From Burkholderiales bacterium (GTDB taxonomy: Bacteria > Pseudomonadota > Gammaproteobacteria > Burkholderiales > Burkholderiaceae_C), in contig JACRAZ010000042.1 in the NCBI GenBank assembly GCA_016213205.1, positions 62,001 through 126,000 on the forward strand: a stretch of 64,000 nucleotides of DNA, given 5' to 3'. Numbering within the stretch: position 1 is the first letter of the stretch; every line of letters begins with the position of its first letter. Made by a program: the position numbers and the translations under genes. Positions 62,650-64,000 of the stretch are shown here, piece after piece. Below the pieces are notes generated by a model. That model ran no database searches. It worked only from the letters and a program-made list of their open reading frames with translations, and had not been told where the DNA came from.

Positions 62650-64000
62650 ATGGGCAAGGACTTCGCGTCGATGGAGGACAGCAACCGCTGCGCCAACCCC
62701 AGCATCCATGAGCTCTCCGATCCGGCCCGGCGCCAGTGGCTGCGCGGCGGGCTGGGCGCCACCGTGGGCTCGCTGCTGGCCCCGCTGGCGCACGGCGTGC
62801 AGCCGGCCACCGACGAGGCCCCTCCCGGCCCGCCGCCCCCGCCCTTGCTGGGCTTCACGGCGGTGCCGGTGTCCAGCGCCGATGCGGTGCGCGTGCCCGA
62901 GGGCTACACCGCCCAGCCGCTGGCCCCCTGGGGCGATCCGGTGGGCCTGCCCGGGCGCATGCCGGCCTTCAATCCCGATGCCGGCAACACCGGTGCCGAG
63001 CAGGAAGCCCAGTTCGGCATGCACCACGACGGGCTGCACTACTTTGCGCTCGAGGGTTCTCGCCGCGGGTTGCTGGTCATCAACCACGAGTACGTGGACC
63101 CGGGCCTGCTGTTCCCCGACGGCATGCGCAGCTGGACGGCCGACAAGCTGCGCAAGGCCCAGGCCGCGCACGGCGTGGGCGTGGCCGAGATCGCCTTGCG
63201 CGCCGATGGCCAGTGGGCGCTGGTGCGGCCCTCACGCTATGCGCGCCGCATCACCGGCGCCACGCCGATGCAGGTGCAGGGGCCGGCGGCCGGCCACGCG
63301 CTGCTGAAGACCGAGGCCGACCCGACCGGCCGGCGCGTGCTGGGCACGCTGGGCAATTGCGCCGCCGAACGCACGCCCTGGGGCACCTACCTCACCGGCG
63401 AGGAGAACTGGATCTACCTGTTCGCCGCCACCGAAGACCCCGATGCGCACCAGCAGCGCTGGGGCCTGCGCAAGGGCGTGGCCGCGCGCTGGCACGAGTT
63501 CGATGCGCGCTTCAACGCCACGCGCCATCCGCACGAGCCCAACCGCTTCGGCTGGATCGTCGAGATCGATCCCTACGACCCCACGTCCACGCCGGTCAAG
63601 CGCAGCGCGCTCGGCCGCGCCGCGCACGAGGGCGCCACCGTGGCGATGACGCGTGATGGCCGCGCCGTCGTCTACATGGGCGAGGACGCGCGCTCCGAGT
63701 ACATCTACAAGTTCGTCAGCCGCGACCGCATGCAGCCCGGCGGCGCCAAGGCCAATGCCACGCTGCTGGACCACGGCACGCTGTACGTGGCGCGTTTCGA
63801 GGCCGACGGCCGTGGCCGCTGGCTGCCGCTGGTGCAGGGCCAGGGCCCGCTCACGGCGGCCCGCGGCTTTGCCGACCTGGGCGAGGTGCTGGTGAAATCG
63901 CGCCAGGCCAGCGACGCGCTCGGCGCCACCAAGATGGACCGGCCCGAGTGGGTGGCGGTGGACCCCCGCACCCGCGAGGTGTACTGCGCGCTCACCAACA
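62650..64000 (+). CDS. PhoX-type phosphatase (DUF839), 3' truncated by window edge
   Basis: 450 residues are present and the frame is still open at base 63999. An N-terminal twin-arginine signal RRQWLRGGLGATVG is followed by a Pro linker. The mature domain has PhoX hallmarks: VINHEYVDPGLLFPD, TWGTY-like GTYLTGEENWIYLF, FGWIVEIDPYDP, AVVYMGEDARSEYIYKFVS and DRPEWVAVDPRTREVYCALTN. Tat-exported PhoX enzymes are calcium-dependent alkaline phosphatases induced by phosphate starvation; no pho-box was identified. It follows the PanE-like gene by 13 bases. Confidence 0.88.
   Translation, partial: MGKDFASMEDSNRCANPSIHELSDPARRQWLRGGLGATVGSLLAPLAHGVQPATDEAPPGPPPPPLLGFTAVPVSSADAVRVPEGYTAQPLAPWGDPVGLPGRMPAFNPDAGNTGAEQEAQFGMHHDGLHYFALEGSRRGLLVINHEYVDPGLLFPDGMRSWTADKLRKAQAAHGVGVAEIALRADGQWALVRPSRYARRITGATPMQVQGPAAGHALLKTEADPTGRRVLGTLGNCAAERTPWGTYLTGEENWIYLFAATEDPDAHQQRWGLRKGVAARWHEFDARFNATRHPHEPNRFGWIVEIDPYDPTSTPVKRSALGRAAHEGATVAMTRDGRAVVYMGEDARSEYIYKFVSRDRMQPGGAKANATLLDHGTLYVARFEADGRGRWLPLVQGQGPLTAARGFADLGEVLVKSRQASDALGATKMDRPEWVAVDPRTREVYCALTN

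Noticed and set aside
1-64000. Prophage, plasmid or transposon signatures
   Set aside because: No integrase, transposase, tail, replication or conjugation gene and no terminal inverted repeats were found. The only transfer hints are the toxin-immunity pair and the GNAT remnant.

Overview
The window reads as chromosomal DNA of a high-GC betaproteobacterium, most likely a Burkholderiales of the Rubrivivax/Ideonella/Leptothrix type. The evidence is the uniformly high GC coding, the SapC protein, the vanillate demethylase genes, the CheD-containing chemotaxis operon and a secreted-protein C-terminal domain of a kind I associate with Betaproteobacteria. The genus assignment is inference. Genes are tightly packed: no gene-free stretch exceeds 300 bases, many starts overlap the previous stop (ATGA/GTGA), and two convergent pairs abut with no gap. 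I saw no tRNA, rRNA, CRISPR array or insertion sequence.

Layout. 1-1403: tail of a CorC-type CBS protein and a SapC protein. 1438-11815 (minus): one chemotaxis operon, transcribed as receptor, cheY, STAS, cheA, poly-HAMP receptor, cheW, cheR, cheD, cheB. 12062-14957: vanA, a GntR regulator and vanB, with a perfect palindromic operator before vanA. 15135-19784: a complete branched-chain-amino-acid-type (Liv) ABC importer, followed by a MetE-like methyltransferase and an enoyl-CoA hydratase. 21901-26542: thioesterase, transglutaminase-like protein, DsbA-fold isomerase, cyclic-nucleotide-binding protein, nitroreductase and acyl-CoA dehydrogenase.

26600-34055 is the least ordinary part. It holds a GNAT enzyme, a small lipocalin-like secreted protein, a TupA-like ATP-grasp ligase, and a single protein joining a MurF-like ligase to a peptidyl-tRNA hydrolase domain. 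Next come an RNase A-like polymorphic toxin with its CdiI-type immunity partner, a GNAT remnant, a GST and a MOSC protein. 34138-46678: TauE-type exporter, small secreted proteins (one jacalin-like), two right-handed beta-helix proteins, an HD-GYP protein and a 1291-residue RTX/Calx-beta protein.

46870-57638: metallo-hydrolase, two further HD-GYP proteins (one a response regulator), a FeeM-type N-acyltransferase, an AcuI-like reductase, a BtuF-like binding protein and a large hybrid histidine kinase. 57742-62636: 3-hydroxyacyl-CoA dehydrogenase, alpha/beta hydrolase, thiolase, SDR and ketopantoate-reductase-like protein. A PhoX-type phosphatase runs off the right edge.

Themes. Sensing: chemotaxis, three HD-GYP proteins, a kinase, and a CheA carrying an MshEN-like motif pair that suggests a c-di-GMP link. 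Aromatic and acyl-CoA catabolism: vanAB, Liv, hydratase, dehydrogenases and thiolase. The Mur ligase-Pth fusion beside an ATP-grasp ligase is the best candidate for an undescribed system, possibly conjugating amino acids or peptides; that function is inference.
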